This document shows, piece by piece, positions 25,556 to 34,286 of a stretch of 64,000 nt of DNA. Position 1 is the first letter of the stretch; each line of letters starts with the position of its first letter. The position numbers and the translations under genes were made by a program. The notes below the pieces were generated by a model that was not told the origin of the DNA, made no database searches, and saw nothing but the letters and a program-made list of their open reading frames with translations. Source of the stretch: Blautia wexlerae DSM 19850 (GTDB lineage Bacteria > Bacillota > Clostridia > Lachnospirales > Lachnospiraceae); the NCBI RefSeq assembly GCF_025148125.1, contig NZ_CP102267.1, positions 1,560,501 to 1,624,500 of the forward strand. The letters are read 5' to 3'.

Positions 25556-26893
25556 ATGCCGGAAAAAATGTGTAAGAAAAAACATCTGACGTCTTTTCAG
25601 CTGATTATTCTGGGATTTGCAGGTGTGATTCTTTTGGGAAGTATTTTGCTGATGCTTCCGGTTTCATCTTTGGAGAAAATGCCGACGCCATTTCATGAGG
25701 CGCTTTTTACAGCCACTTCGGCAGTATGCGTTACAGGGCTTGTAGTAAAGGACAGCGGAAGTTACTGGTCTGTGTTCGGACAGACGGTTATTCTTGCGCT
25801 TATACAAATAGGTGGATTTGGAGTAGTAACCGTAGCGGCAGCGGTTTCGCTTCTTTCAGGGAAAAAAATATCTCTCATGCAAAGAAGTACAATGCAGGAT
25901 GCAATTTCAGCACCTAAAGTTGGAGGAATCGTCAGATTGACAAGGTTCATTTTAAAGGGGACTTTTTTGATTGAAGCAGCAGGAGCTATGTTATTGTTGC
26001 CGGTTTTTGTATCGGATTATGGCTTAAAGGGAATCTGGATGGCAGCCTTTCATTCTGTTTCTGCTTTTTGTAATGCAGGATTTGACATTCTGGGAACAGC
26101 AGATAATGCTTTTCCGTCTCTGACGGGCTATTCCGGAAATATCCTTATAAATGTGGTAATTATGCTGCTGATCATCACAGGGGGAATTGGTTTTCTTACC
26201 TGGGATGATATTTATAGGAATAAAATGAATTTTAAACGTTACCGCATGCAAAGCAAGATTATTCTTATGACTACTGTATGCCTGATTATTTTTCCGGCAG
26301 TTTTTTTCTTTGCCTGTGATCTGAAAAACCTGCCTGCAGGAGAACGCCTGTTAGCTGCCATGTTTCAATCGGTAACTACAAGAACTGCCGGCTTTAATAC
26401 CATAGACATTTCAGAGATGAGCGAGGCATCAAAAGCGGTTATGATACTGTTAATGTTGATCGGTGGTTCGCCGGGTTCTACAGCAGGAGGAATGAAAACA
26501 ACTACTTTTACGGTACTGATTTTAAATGCAATTGCAACGTTTCGCAGTCAGGAAAATGCAGGGGCTTTTGGACGGAGACTGGAGTATCATGTGATAAAAA
26601 ATGCAGCCACAATAGCTATGCTCTATTTTACATTATTCTTTTGTGGAGGTGTTGCAATCAGCGTATACGAAGGTCTTCCCCTTTTGGATTGTCTGTATGA
26701 AGCAGCTTCAGCTGTGGGCACGGTAGGTCTGACCTTGGGAGTCACACCGGGACTTCATGTTTTTTCACAAGTTGTGCTGATCATATTGATGTATCTGGGA
26801 CGTGTAGGCGGCCTGACCCTGATTTATGCAGTATTATCAGGAAGAAACAAGGGAAATGCAAAGCTTCCTCTGGAGAAAATTACAGTTGGATGA
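25556..26893 (+). CDS. ktrB: Potassium uptake membrane subunit KtrB/TrkH
   Basis: K+ channel-like subunit of the Ktr system, 445 residues. Four pore loops are visible: TSAVCVTGL, VSAFCNAGFD, VTTRTAGFNT and ASAVGTVGLTLG, each with the key glycine of the selectivity filter. GGSPGSTAGGMKTTT is the mid-protein loop that acts as a gate in KtrB. AAGGAG lies 12 bases before the ATG. ktrA follows after 19 bases, and a sensor kinase pair after that. Confidence 0.95.
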   Translation: MPEKMCKKKHLTSFQLIILGFAGVILLGSILLMLPVSSLEKMPTPFHEALFTATSAVCVTGLVVKDSGSYWSVFGQTVILALIQIGGFGVVTVAAAVSLLSGKKISLMQRSTMQDAISAPKVGGIVRLTRFILKGTFLIEAAGAMLLLPVFVSDYGLKGIWMAAFHSVSAFCNAGFDILGTADNAFPSLTGYSGNILINVVIMLLIITGGIGFLTWDDIYRNKMNFKRYRMQSKIILMTTVCLIIFPAVFFFACDLKNLPAGERLLAAMFQSVTTRTAGFNTIDISEMSEASKAVMILLMLIGGSPGSTAGGMKTTTFTVLILNAIATFRSQENAGAFGRRLEYHVIKNAATIAMLYFTLFFCGGVAISVYEGLPLLDCLYEAASAVGTVGLTLGVTPGLHVFSQVVLIILMYLGRVGGLTLIYAVLSGRNKGNAKLPLEKITVG

Positions 26894-26912
26894 GAAGGAG
26901 AAAAGTAATATT

Positions 26913-27560
26913 ATGAAGAATGTATTAATTATTGGACTTGGAAGATTTGGAAGACATATTGCCATGCAGCTGAATCAGCTTGGGCATGAAATTATGGCAG
27001 TTGACTGGAAGGAAGAAAGGGTGGACAAAGTGCTTCCGTTTGTGACTAACGCCCAGATCGGGGACAGTACCAATGCTGAATTTTTACAATCCCTTGGAAT
27101 TGGAAACTACGATATCTGTTTTGTGACTATTGGAGGAAGCTTTCAGAATTCTCTTGAGACAACTTCCCTTCTGAAAGAACTGGGAGCAAAACTGGTAATA
27201 TCCAGAGCTGAACGTGATGTCCATGAAAAATTTCTTTTACGCAATGGTGCAGATAAGGTGGTTTATCCGGAAAAGCAGGTTGCAAAATGGGCATCTATCC
27301 GTTACACAGATGATCATATCCTTGATTATATGGAGGTGGATGCTTCCCATGCGATTTTTGAGGTAGAAGTGCCAGAGGAATGGACTGGAAAAACTGTAGG
27401 CGGACTGGATATCAGAAAGCGTTACAATATTAATATTCTGGCAGTAAAAAATGAAGGAGAATTTAATATTGCAATTTCTCCGGATACGTATTTGGAAGAG
27501 AATAGTAAATTGCTGGTGCTGGGAGAATACAGAGCTCTTCAGAAGTGCTTCCGCATATAG
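26913..27560 (+). CDS. ktrA: Potassium uptake regulatory subunit KtrA/TrkA
   Basis: Cytoplasmic ring-forming subunit that gates KtrB. Residues 1-130 are an RCK-N nucleotide-binding fold (NVLIIGLGRFGRHIA, then the acidic VDWKEE end of strand 2), and residues about 140-215 an RCK-C domain, the site where c-di-AMP binds in studied KtrA proteins. The ATG at 26913 follows AAGGAG; the frame extends upstream into ktrB but without a start signal. 215 residues is the usual length. Confidence 0.95.
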   Translation: MKNVLIIGLGRFGRHIAMQLNQLGHEIMAVDWKEERVDKVLPFVTNAQIGDSTNAEFLQSLGIGNYDICFVTIGGSFQNSLETTSLLKELGAKLVISRAERDVHEKFLLRNGADKVVYPEKQVAKWASIRYTDDHILDYMEVDASHAIFEVEVPEEWTGKTVGGLDIRKRYNINILAVKNEGEFNIAISPDTYLEENSKLLVLGEYRALQKCFRI

Positions 27561-27632
27561 TAAAAAAGACTTTTGACCACAACACAGCCCCATGATATAA
27601 TTTTCAAAACAGTAAAAAAGGTGGGGGACAGG

Positions 27633-29198
27633 ATGAGTTTAAAAAATGTGAATCATCAGAAACGGTCATTTACATGGTCTATGGAAAAACCGTCTGCAAA
27701 GGATTATTTTCTGACGGTATTTATATTTGTGGTATGCACCTTAATTGGTCTGTTGTTTCAGAAACTGAATTTTACGGATACGAATATTGTAACCATATAT
27801 ATTCTGGGGGTTTTGATTACTTCGATTGTGACAGATGGCTATCTTTGCAGTGTGGCAGGCTCTTTCTTAAGTGTATTTTTATTTTGTTTTTTTCTGACAG
27901 AACCAAGGATGTCTTTTAAAACCTATGCGGTGGGTTATCCGGTGACATTTTTCATAATGCTTATTTCATCCGTACTTACGGGAGCACTTGCAGCAAAGCT
28001 GAAAACACATGCAAAGCTGTCTACACAGCTTGCTTTTCGTACACAGATTCTGTTCGATACAGACCGTCTGCTGCAAAATGCAAAAGGGAAAACAGAGATT
28101 CTTGATGTCACCTGTACACAGCTTCTCCGTTTATTAAACCGCAATATTACAGCATATGTAGTAGAAAACGGAACTTTATCAGAGGGAAAGCTTTTTTCCG
28201 GGGAAAAAGAGGACACAGAAGATTTTTTGATACCAGAAGAGCAGCAGATAGCCAGATGGGTCTGTGAAAACAGACAGCATGCCGGTGCGTCCACACACCA
28301 TTTTCCTCAGGCTAAATGTTTATATCTGGCAATCCGGAGCGGGGATAATGTTTACGGTGTGATCGGGATACCATTGCAAAAAGAAACACTGGATACTTTT
28401 GAATACAGTATCCTGTTGTCTGTAATAAATGAATGTGCGCTTGCAATGGAAAATGCGAAAAATGCATTAGAAAAAGAAAAAAATGCAGTTATGGCCAAAA
28501 ATGAACAGTTGCGGGCAGATCTTCTTCGGGCGATTTCGCATGATCTTCGTACGCCGCTTTGCTCCATTTCCGGTAATGCAGATATGCTGCTTGGCAATAG
28601 CGACCGTCTGGACGAAGCTACAAAACATCAGATTTATAGCGATATCTATGATGATTCTGAATGGCTGATCGGAGTTGTGGAGAATCTGCTTTCCATTACC
28701 AGACTGAATGACGGAAGACTGAAATTTAAATTTACAGACCAGCTTCTGGATGAGGTGATTGCAGAATCCCTGAGGCATATCAGCCGGAAACATGATGATT
28801 ATAAAATTGTGACAGACTGCGAAGAACTTGTTCTTGCACGTATGGATGTACGCCTTATTATGCAGGTTCTGGTAAATTTAGTTGACAATGCAATAAAATA
28901 TACACCACCGGGTTCTGTGATCTGCATTCGGGGAACGAAAACAGATGGAAAAGCGCAGATAAGTGTGGAAGATAATGGCCCGGGAATTCCGGAAGAAATG
29001 AAAACACATATTTTTGAGATGTTTTATACAGGGAAAACAACAGTTGCGGATAGTCACCGAAGTCTGGGACTTGGACTGGCACTTTGCCACTCTATTATAG
29101 AAGCACATGAAGGAACCCTGGTTTTGACAGATCATGATCCTCATGGATGCAATTTTACTTTTACTTTACCCTTAAGCGAGGTGACATTAAATGAATAA
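27633..29198 (+). CDS. KdpD-like sensor kinase lacking the N-terminal KdpD domain
   Basis: Membrane histidine kinase of about 521 residues. Residues about 25-125 form the four-helix DUF4118 region seen in KdpD; a GAF-like stretch follows, then the phosphoacceptor His303 in AISHDLRTPL, and the ATP-binding boxes NLVDNAIKYTPPG, DNGPGIP and LGLGLALCHSII. Full KdpD has an extra ~370-residue cytoplasmic N-terminal domain with a P-loop and USP fold; it is absent. The ATG at 27633 is preceded by GGTGGGGGACAGG. Downstream overlap with the response regulator is 8 bases. Confidence 0.92.
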   Translation: MSLKNVNHQKRSFTWSMEKPSAKDYFLTVFIFVVCTLIGLLFQKLNFTDTNIVTIYILGVLITSIVTDGYLCSVAGSFLSVFLFCFFLTEPRMSFKTYAVGYPVTFFIMLISSVLTGALAAKLKTHAKLSTQLAFRTQILFDTDRLLQNAKGKTEILDVTCTQLLRLLNRNITAYVVENGTLSEGKLFSGEKEDTEDFLIPEEQQIARWVCENRQHAGASTHHFPQAKCLYLAIRSGDNVYGVIGIPLQKETLDTFEYSILLSVINECALAMENAKNALEKEKNAVMAKNEQLRADLLRAISHDLRTPLCSISGNADMLLGNSDRLDEATKHQIYSDIYDDSEWLIGVVENLLSITRLNDGRLKFKFTDQLLDEVIAESLRHISRKHDDYKIVTDCEELVLARMDVRLIMQVLVNLVDNAIKYTPPGSVICIRGTKTDGKAQISVEDNGPGIPEEMKTHIFEMFYTGKTTVADSHRSLGLGLALCHSIIEAHEGTLVLTDHDPHGCNFTFTLPLSEVTLNE

Positions 29199-29895
29199 AA
29201 CATTAATTCTGGTGGTTGAGGATGACAGACCCATACGCAATCTGATCGTTACTACATTAAAAACACATGACTATAAATATCTGGCTGCAGAAAACGGATT
29301 TTCAGCCATTCTGGAAGCTTCGTCCCACAATCCGGATATTGTTCTTCTGGATCTGGGGCTTCCTGATATGGAAGGGGTAGAAGTGATAAAAAAAATCCGT
29401 ACCTGGTCGAATATGCCGATTATTGTGATCAGCGCCAGAAGTGAGGACACAGATAAAATAGAGGCGCTGGATGCAGGAGCGGATGATTATATTACGAAAC
29501 CGTTCTCTGTTGAGGAATTACTTGCGCGTATCCGTGTCACCCAGAGGAGACTTGCGGTTATGCAGAGCGGAGAGCAGATAGAAAGCTCTGTTTTTGAGAA
29601 TGGTGGATTAAAGATAGACTATACGGCAGGCTGTACATATCTGAAGGGAGAGGAATTGCATCTGACACCTATAGAATATAAGCTGCTCTGCCTTTTGTCC
29701 CGCAATGTGGGAAAGGTATTGACACATACCTATATTACCCAGCAGATTTGGGGACGATGTTCGGATAATGACGTTGCTTCTCTTAGAGTTTTTATGGCAA
29801 CATTGCGAAAAAAACTGGAGCCTGAGAAAAATGGAGTGCAATACATCCAGACACATATTGGCATTGGATATCGCATGCTTAGAATTGAAAAGTAA
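29191..29895 (+). CDS. kdpE: Response regulator KdpE-like
   Basis: OmpR/PhoB-type regulator of 234 residues: receiver domain with acidic pair Asp11-Asp12 and phosphorylated Asp54 in VLLDLGLPD, Thr/Lys switch residues (SARSEDTDK, KPFSVEELLARI), then a winged-helix DNA-binding domain ending VGIGYRML-like (IGIGYRMLRIEK). Translationally coupled with the kinase. Because no kdpFABC genes are here, the pair most likely controls ktrAB in the same operon. Confidence 0.94.
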   Translation: MNKTLILVVEDDRPIRNLIVTTLKTHDYKYLAAENGFSAILEASSHNPDIVLLDLGLPDMEGVEVIKKIRTWSNMPIIVISARSEDTDKIEALDAGADDYITKPFSVEELLARIRVTQRRLAVMQSGEQIESSVFENGGLKIDYTAGCTYLKGEELHLTPIEYKLLCLLSRNVGKVLTHTYITQQIWGRCSDNDVASLRVFMATLRKKLEPEKNGVQYIQTHIGIGYRMLRIEK

Positions 29896-29906
29896 TATCC
29901 TCTTTT

Positions 29907-29949
29907 TATAGCAATCCTCGTAAATAATGCATTTAAGAGGATTGCTATA
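29907..29949. repeat. Short hairpin element built on GAGGATTGCTATA
   Basis: TATAGCAATCCTC (29907-29919) and its exact complement GAGGATTGCTATA (29937-29949) around a 17-base loop, between two convergent genes. The half-site ATTGCTAT recurs at many intergenic spots in the window. No U run follows, so it is not a classic terminator. Confidence 0.7.
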
Positions 29950-29959
29950 GATTTATTTC

Positions 29960-30784
29960 TCATAATATAATAAGAAGGAACCCTCCCAATATTAACAGCA
30001 ATGAGGAAACAACTGAAAAGATCTGGGCTCCTACACCTGGGGTGCCGCCCTGTTTGATCACTTCATCGCGGTCAAGTTTATTTTTCATCAGATTCTCTGT
30101 GATTCCGGGTGCGGATTTGAGAGTCTGTCCGTCCTGTATGCCGATAGCAGTTACGGTTTGCCCTGTTTCGAAATCAGCAGCAGAATAATAATAACGAACA
30201 TCATATTCTTTATGTGAACGTGTCGTCTGGTTCGATGGTTCTATAAAATGCTTCTGTGTATAGGTGTTATCCGGTACATATGTATAACCGGCAGATGATA
30301 ATGCTGCCTTGTCGTAATCTTCCCAGGTTTTGGTCAGCATAATATCATCAATAAAATCCTGCGAAAGTGCATAATTTCCAATTTTCCCCTGGCCTGATAC
30401 CGGCATGCTGCTGAAAGATGAATTCCATTCCAGAACGCCATATTTCTTTTCGTCGTCAGTCATTGCCTCCTTCTTTTTGGAAGAAGATTTTGTTAATTTC
30501 ATTGTCTGTTTTGAACTTGAAATGCGGATGCTGTCAAAGTCCAGTCCAAGCTCATCATCATGTGCCGGTTCAGTCAGCTCAAATGTGCCGCATACAATGA
30601 CTGTCTTTCCATCGTTTTCCGGGTCGATCGTATCTGCTGCATCAACGTAAACTGCGTCTTTCAGAGCTGCTTTTGTTTTGGGGTTATCCACAAAGATCAT
30701 CTTTAAAGCAGATACAAAAAAGAATATTCCGATTATTACAAGGAGAATCCCTCCTGCTTTCTTCAATATCTTCATAATTTTCAT
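29960..30784 (-). CDS. Two-helix membrane protein, TMEM43-like
   Basis: One membrane helix near each end (about residues 10-28 and 255-274) encloses a ~220-residue soluble region. The layout and phrases such as DPENDGKTVIVCGTFELTEP and LGLDFDSIRISS recall the TMEM43 family, whose bacterial members have no known function. Start codons cluster: GTG at 30787, ATG at 30784 and ATG at 30775, all close to GGAGG (30788-30792); I picked 30784. The gene is alone and converges on kdpE. Confidence 0.65.
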   Translation of the reverse strand: MKIMKILKKAGGILLVIIGIFFFVSALKMIFVDNPKTKAALKDAVYVDAADTIDPENDGKTVIVCGTFELTEPAHDDELGLDFDSIRISSSKQTMKLTKSSSKKKEAMTDDEKKYGVLEWNSSFSSMPVSGQGKIGNYALSQDFIDDIMLTKTWEDYDKAALSSAGYTYVPDNTYTQKHFIEPSNQTTRSHKEYDVRYYYSAADFETGQTVTAIGIQDGQTLKSAPGITENLMKNKLDRDEVIKQGGTPGVGAQIFSVVSSLLLILGGFLLIIL

Positions 30785-30982
30785 CACCCTCCATTTCTGT
30801 TAATATTTTCTGCAAGTATCTCAATCATATTATTACATATTTTACTTCGCTTGCCACTGTCACTTGCGATAGTAACAGGTTGCATTATTTTCTGGAATTA
30901 CAGTAGGATTCATGCTATTATGAAAAGTAATAAGACGGATAACAATAATAAGGTATGCTTTATAAATGGAAGGGGATATAAG

Positions 30983-32683
30983 ATGGCAGGATTAAAAAAA
31001 CTTCCAATTGGAATTGAGAATTTTGAAAAATTGCGGCAGGAAGATTTCTATTATATAGATAAGACACGACTGATTGAACAGTTGCTTACAAGATGGGGTG
31101 AAGTAAACCTGTTTACCCGTCCGAGACGTTTCGGAAAATCCCTGAATATGAGTATGCTCCAGAGTTTTTTTGAGATTGGAAAAGATAAGACTTTGTTTGA
31201 TGGGCTGAGGATTTCAGATAATCAGGAATTATGTGAGGAATATCAGGGGAAATTTCCGGTGGTTTCTGTCAGTCTGAAGGGAATCAATGGTGCCACATAT
31301 GAGGAAGCCCGCAGATTTCTCATAAAAACAATCAATGAAGAAGCCCGCAGGCTATCCGTACTTTCAGACAGCACAGAGCTTGATGAGACAGATCACGAAT
31401 TGCTGACACAGTTAAAGAAAAAAGAAATGACAAACGATTCTCTGGTGTACAGTATCCGTGAGCTGACAGAATTGCTGGAAAAGCACTATGGCAGCAAAGT
31501 AATTGTTCTGATCGATGAGTATGACGTACCTCTGGCAAAGGCAAATGAAAATGGCTATTATGATGAAATGGTATTGCTGATCCGTAATTTATTTGAGAAC
31601 GCATTAAAAACCAACAACAGTCTGAAATTCGCAGTGCTGACAGGATGCCTGCGGATTGCAAAAGAAAGCATTTTTACAGGTCTTAACAACTTTAAGGTTT
31701 ATTCCATTACAGATAAGAGCTTTGATGAAACATTTGGATTTACAGATGCGGAAGTAAGGGAACTCCTCCGGTATTATGGACAGGAAAAATATTATGAGAC
31801 AGTGAAAGAGTGGTATGACGGCTACCGGTTTGGAAATGTGGATGTTTATTGTCCATGGGATGTGATCAATTTCTGCAGCGATCATCTGGCAGATCCCGGG
31901 CTGGAACCGAAGAATTACTGGGCGAATACAAGTGGAAACAGTGTGATCAGTCATTTCATTGACAGTGTGGGAAAACCACAGAAGCTGACCAGAATGGAGC
32001 TGGAACAGCTGGTAAATGGAGGGATTGTCCAGAAAGAAATTAATTTTGAGCTTACCTATAAGGAATTATATTCTTCCATAGACAATCTGTGGAGCACACT
32101 TTTTATGACCGGATATCTGACACAGAGAGGGGAACCCAGTGGTAACAGATATAATCTGGTTATTCCCAACAGAGAGATCCGAAATATTATCACCAACCAT
32201 ATTTTGAAAATGTTCAAAGAAAATGTAAAGGACGATGGAAAAACAGTCAGCGATTTGTGTGATGCACTGCTGAACCAAAATCCGGAAAAAGTAGAGTTGA
32301 TTTTTACAGAATATATGAAAAAAACGATCAGCATAAGAGATACCTTTGCCCGGAAACCAACGAAAGAAAATTTCTATCATGGATTGCTGCTTGGTATTCT
32401 GGGATTCAAAGAGAACTGGTCAGTAATGTCAAATCGGGAATCAGGAGACGGATTCGGGGATATTCTGATCCGTATAGAAGATGAAGATGTGGGAATTGTG
32501 ATCGAAGTAAAATATGCAGATGACGGAAATCTTCAGGGAGAGTGCGAAAAAGCACTTCAGCAGATTATAGATATCAGATATACTGAGGCGTTAGAGCAGG
32601 AAGGGATTCATACAATCATAAAATATGGAATCGCCTGTTACAGAAAGAAATGTAAGGTGCTGATGAGAATAGACAAACAGTGA
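30983..32683 (+). CDS. AAA-ATPase_like / PD-(D/E)XK nuclease-fold protein
   Basis: About 566 residues. N-terminal half: PIGIENFEKLRQEDFYYIDKT, Walker A in RPRRFGKSLN, Walker B VIVLIDEYD, the pattern of the AAA-ATPase_like family (PF09820). C-terminal: GDILIRIED and VIEVKYA, matching the active-site pattern of the linked PD-(D/E)XK (DUF1703) domain. Such proteins are very common, often in many copies, in gut Bacteroidota and Clostridia and have no settled role. The ATG at 30983 follows AGGGGATAT; an upstream in-frame extension to 30851 has no conserved content. It stands alone, next to a mobile repeat. Confidence 0.9.
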   Translation: MAGLKKLPIGIENFEKLRQEDFYYIDKTRLIEQLLTRWGEVNLFTRPRRFGKSLNMSMLQSFFEIGKDKTLFDGLRISDNQELCEEYQGKFPVVSVSLKGINGATYEEARRFLIKTINEEARRLSVLSDSTELDETDHELLTQLKKKEMTNDSLVYSIRELTELLEKHYGSKVIVLIDEYDVPLAKANENGYYDEMVLLIRNLFENALKTNNSLKFAVLTGCLRIAKESIFTGLNNFKVYSITDKSFDETFGFTDAEVRELLRYYGQEKYYETVKEWYDGYRFGNVDVYCPWDVINFCSDHLADPGLEPKNYWANTSGNSVISHFIDSVGKPQKLTRMELEQLVNGGIVQKEINFELTYKELYSSIDNLWSTLFMTGYLTQRGEPSGNRYNLVIPNREIRNIITNHILKMFKENVKDDGKTVSDLCDALLNQNPEKVELIFTEYMKKTISIRDTFARKPTKENFYHGLLLGILGFKENWSVMSNRESGDGFGDILIRIEDEDVGIVIEVKYADDGNLQGECEKALQQIIDIRYTEALEQEGIHTIIKYGIACYRKKCKVLMRIDKQ

Positions 32684-32697
32684 ATACAGAATATTCA

Positions 32698-32740
32698 GAC
32701 CTCATTACCGGATGCAGAACGAACGGTAATGAGGTCTTGT
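32698..32740 (+). terminator. Hairpin after the AAA/nuclease gene
   Basis: Perfect 13-bp stem GACCTCATTACCG (32698-32710) / CGGTAATGAGGTC (32724-32736) followed by TTGTC; probable terminator with a short T tract. Confidence 0.65.
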
Positions 32741-32754
32741 CACGTTATCCTTTA

Positions 32755-32863
32755 GTTACTGTTCACTCCGCTCACAGTAACTTAGCCAAAATTCATTCCA
32801 GATTGCCTGTGGCAATGGAATTTTGGCTTGTATGTCTCGGGATAGTGGTATGTGAACAGTAAC
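32755..32863 (+). repeat. 143-bp repeat family, 109-bp copy with perfect 8-bp target duplication
   Basis: Matches the full copies except for a 34-base internal deletion that removes the TTTTGGCAT hairpin; the gap lies between two CGGGAT direct repeats, so it probably arose by slippage. The element is flanked exactly by ATCCTTTA at 32747-32754 and 32864-32871. Confidence 0.92.
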
Positions 32864-32902
32864 ATCCTTTACTCTAATGCTGAGCTTTTTCCGTATTTGC
32901 AA

Positions 32903-32931
32903 TTGACATCTTAACAGGAAATGATTATGAT
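32903..32931 (+). promoter_or_regulatory. Promoter of the hemA operon
   Basis: TTGACA (32903-32908), 17 bp, TATGAT (32926-32931). The start of transcription would be near 32938, giving a leader of about 120 bases that contains a long hairpin. Confidence 0.85.
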
Positions 32932-32960
32932 ATTTCTGACAGTGCTTTTTAGCTGTCCCG

Positions 32961-33017
32961 ATTTCATATCAAATCAAATACCCTGTTGCCAGTGGGATAT
33001 TTGATTTGATATGAAAT
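32961..33017 (+). promoter_or_regulatory. Long hairpin in the hemA leader
   Basis: ATTTCATATCAAATCAAATA plus CCC (32961-32983) pairs with 32994-33017 along 23 bp, with one bulged base and a 10-base loop. It is in the transcribed leader, 39 bases before the hemA start, and has no U run after it, so it is not a simple terminator. It could be a regulator target, an mRNA processing or stability element. Confidence 0.7.
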
Positions 33018-33056
33018 GAATGAGGAATGGTGAAATACAAAGGAGAGTTAGAAGTT

Positions 33057-34286
33057 ATGAGTATTTCCATGATTGGAATTGACCATAATATGGCACCGGT
33101 GGATATTCGTGCGAAATTTGCATTTACAAAGAAAAATGCCGGTGAAGCAATGGAAAAAATAAAGAATCAAAATGGAATATATGGATGCGTGATCCTGTCC
33201 ACCTGTAACCGCCTGGAGGTCTGGGCAAGTGTGGATGATGAGGTGGATGTCTGTCTTTATGACTGCCTCTGCAGGATAAAGGGAATTACTGAGGATTCTT
33301 ACAGACAATATTTTGTAGAGCGTAAGGATCAGGAGGCAGTTGAGCATCTTTTTTATCTTACCAGTGGTCTGAAATCACAGATCATAGGGGAGGATCAGAT
33401 CCTTACACAGGTGAAGGATGCCCTGAATCTGGCAAGAGAGAATTTTGCGGCAGATGGTGTTTTGGAGGTTCTGTTCAGAATGGCTGCCACAGCAGGAAAG
33501 AGGATTAAGACAGAGGTTCCTTTTTCCCATGGAAATCCGTCAGTGATCCATCAGGCCATCGGATTTCTGGCAGAGAAAGGGTATTCTCTCAGGGATAAGA
33601 CCTGTATGGTCATCGGTAACGGTGAGATGGGTAAGGTGGCTGCTCAGGCTTTGCAGGAGGCAGGTGCAGATGTGACAGTGACCATCCGTCAGTACAGAAG
33701 CGGAGTTGTGAATATTCCGCTGGGCTGTAAGCGCATTAATTACGGTGACAGAATGGAGTATGTGCCGCAGTGTGACCTTGTAGTGAGTGCAACTGCAAGC
33801 CCGAATTTCACATTGAGAGAAGAATTATTCCAGGGAATCAGGACAAAGGATGACCTGATTCTGATCGATCTGGCAGTTCCCAGAGATATAGAGCCATCTG
33901 TTGGAAAGCTCCAGGGGGTCACACTTTATGACATGGACAGCTTCCGTATAGAGGAAGTTCCTGCAGAACTTCAGGAAAATCTGGAGGCAGCAGGCGCGAT
34001 CGTAAGAGAGCAGATGGATGAATTTTTCCAATGGCTGGATGGAAGAGACCTGATCCCAAGAATTCAGGATATTAAAGATGAGGCAGTCAATGACCTGAAT
34101 TTAAGGATTGCAAAGATATTAAAGAAAACACCTATGGAAGAGGATGACAGGCAGAATCTGGTCCATGCAGTGGATACGGCAGCAGGAAAAGTAGTAAATA
34201 AACTGATCTTTGGTCTGCGTGACAGTCTGAATCAGGAGATTTTCCTTGAGTGTGTGGCAGGACTGGAGAAAATATATGAAGAATAA
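33057..34286 (+). CDS. hemA: Glutamyl-tRNA reductase HemA
   Basis: Reduces glutamyl-tRNA(Glu) to glutamate-1-semialdehyde with NADPH, the first step of C5-route tetrapyrrole synthesis. Catalytic Cys50 is in STCNRLE; GEDQILTQVKDAL and the NADPH fold starting VIGNGEMGKVAAQAL follow; the C-terminal dimerisation helices are present. The ATG at 33057 with AAGGAG upstream gives the family N terminus; the frame is open 10 codons earlier. 409 residues. It overlaps the next gene by 11 bases. Confidence 0.96.
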   Translation: MSISMIGIDHNMAPVDIRAKFAFTKKNAGEAMEKIKNQNGIYGCVILSTCNRLEVWASVDDEVDVCLYDCLCRIKGITEDSYRQYFVERKDQEAVEHLFYLTSGLKSQIIGEDQILTQVKDALNLARENFAADGVLEVLFRMAATAGKRIKTEVPFSHGNPSVIHQAIGFLAEKGYSLRDKTCMVIGNGEMGKVAAQALQEAGADVTVTIRQYRSGVVNIPLGCKRINYGDRMEYVPQCDLVVSATASPNFTLREELFQGIRTKDDLILIDLAVPRDIEPSVGKLQGVTLYDMDSFRIEEVPAELQENLEAAGAIVREQMDEFFQWLDGRDLIPRIQDIKDEAVNDLNLRIAKILKKTPMEEDDRQNLVHAVDTAAGKVVNKLIFGLRDSLNQEIFLECVAGLEKIYEE

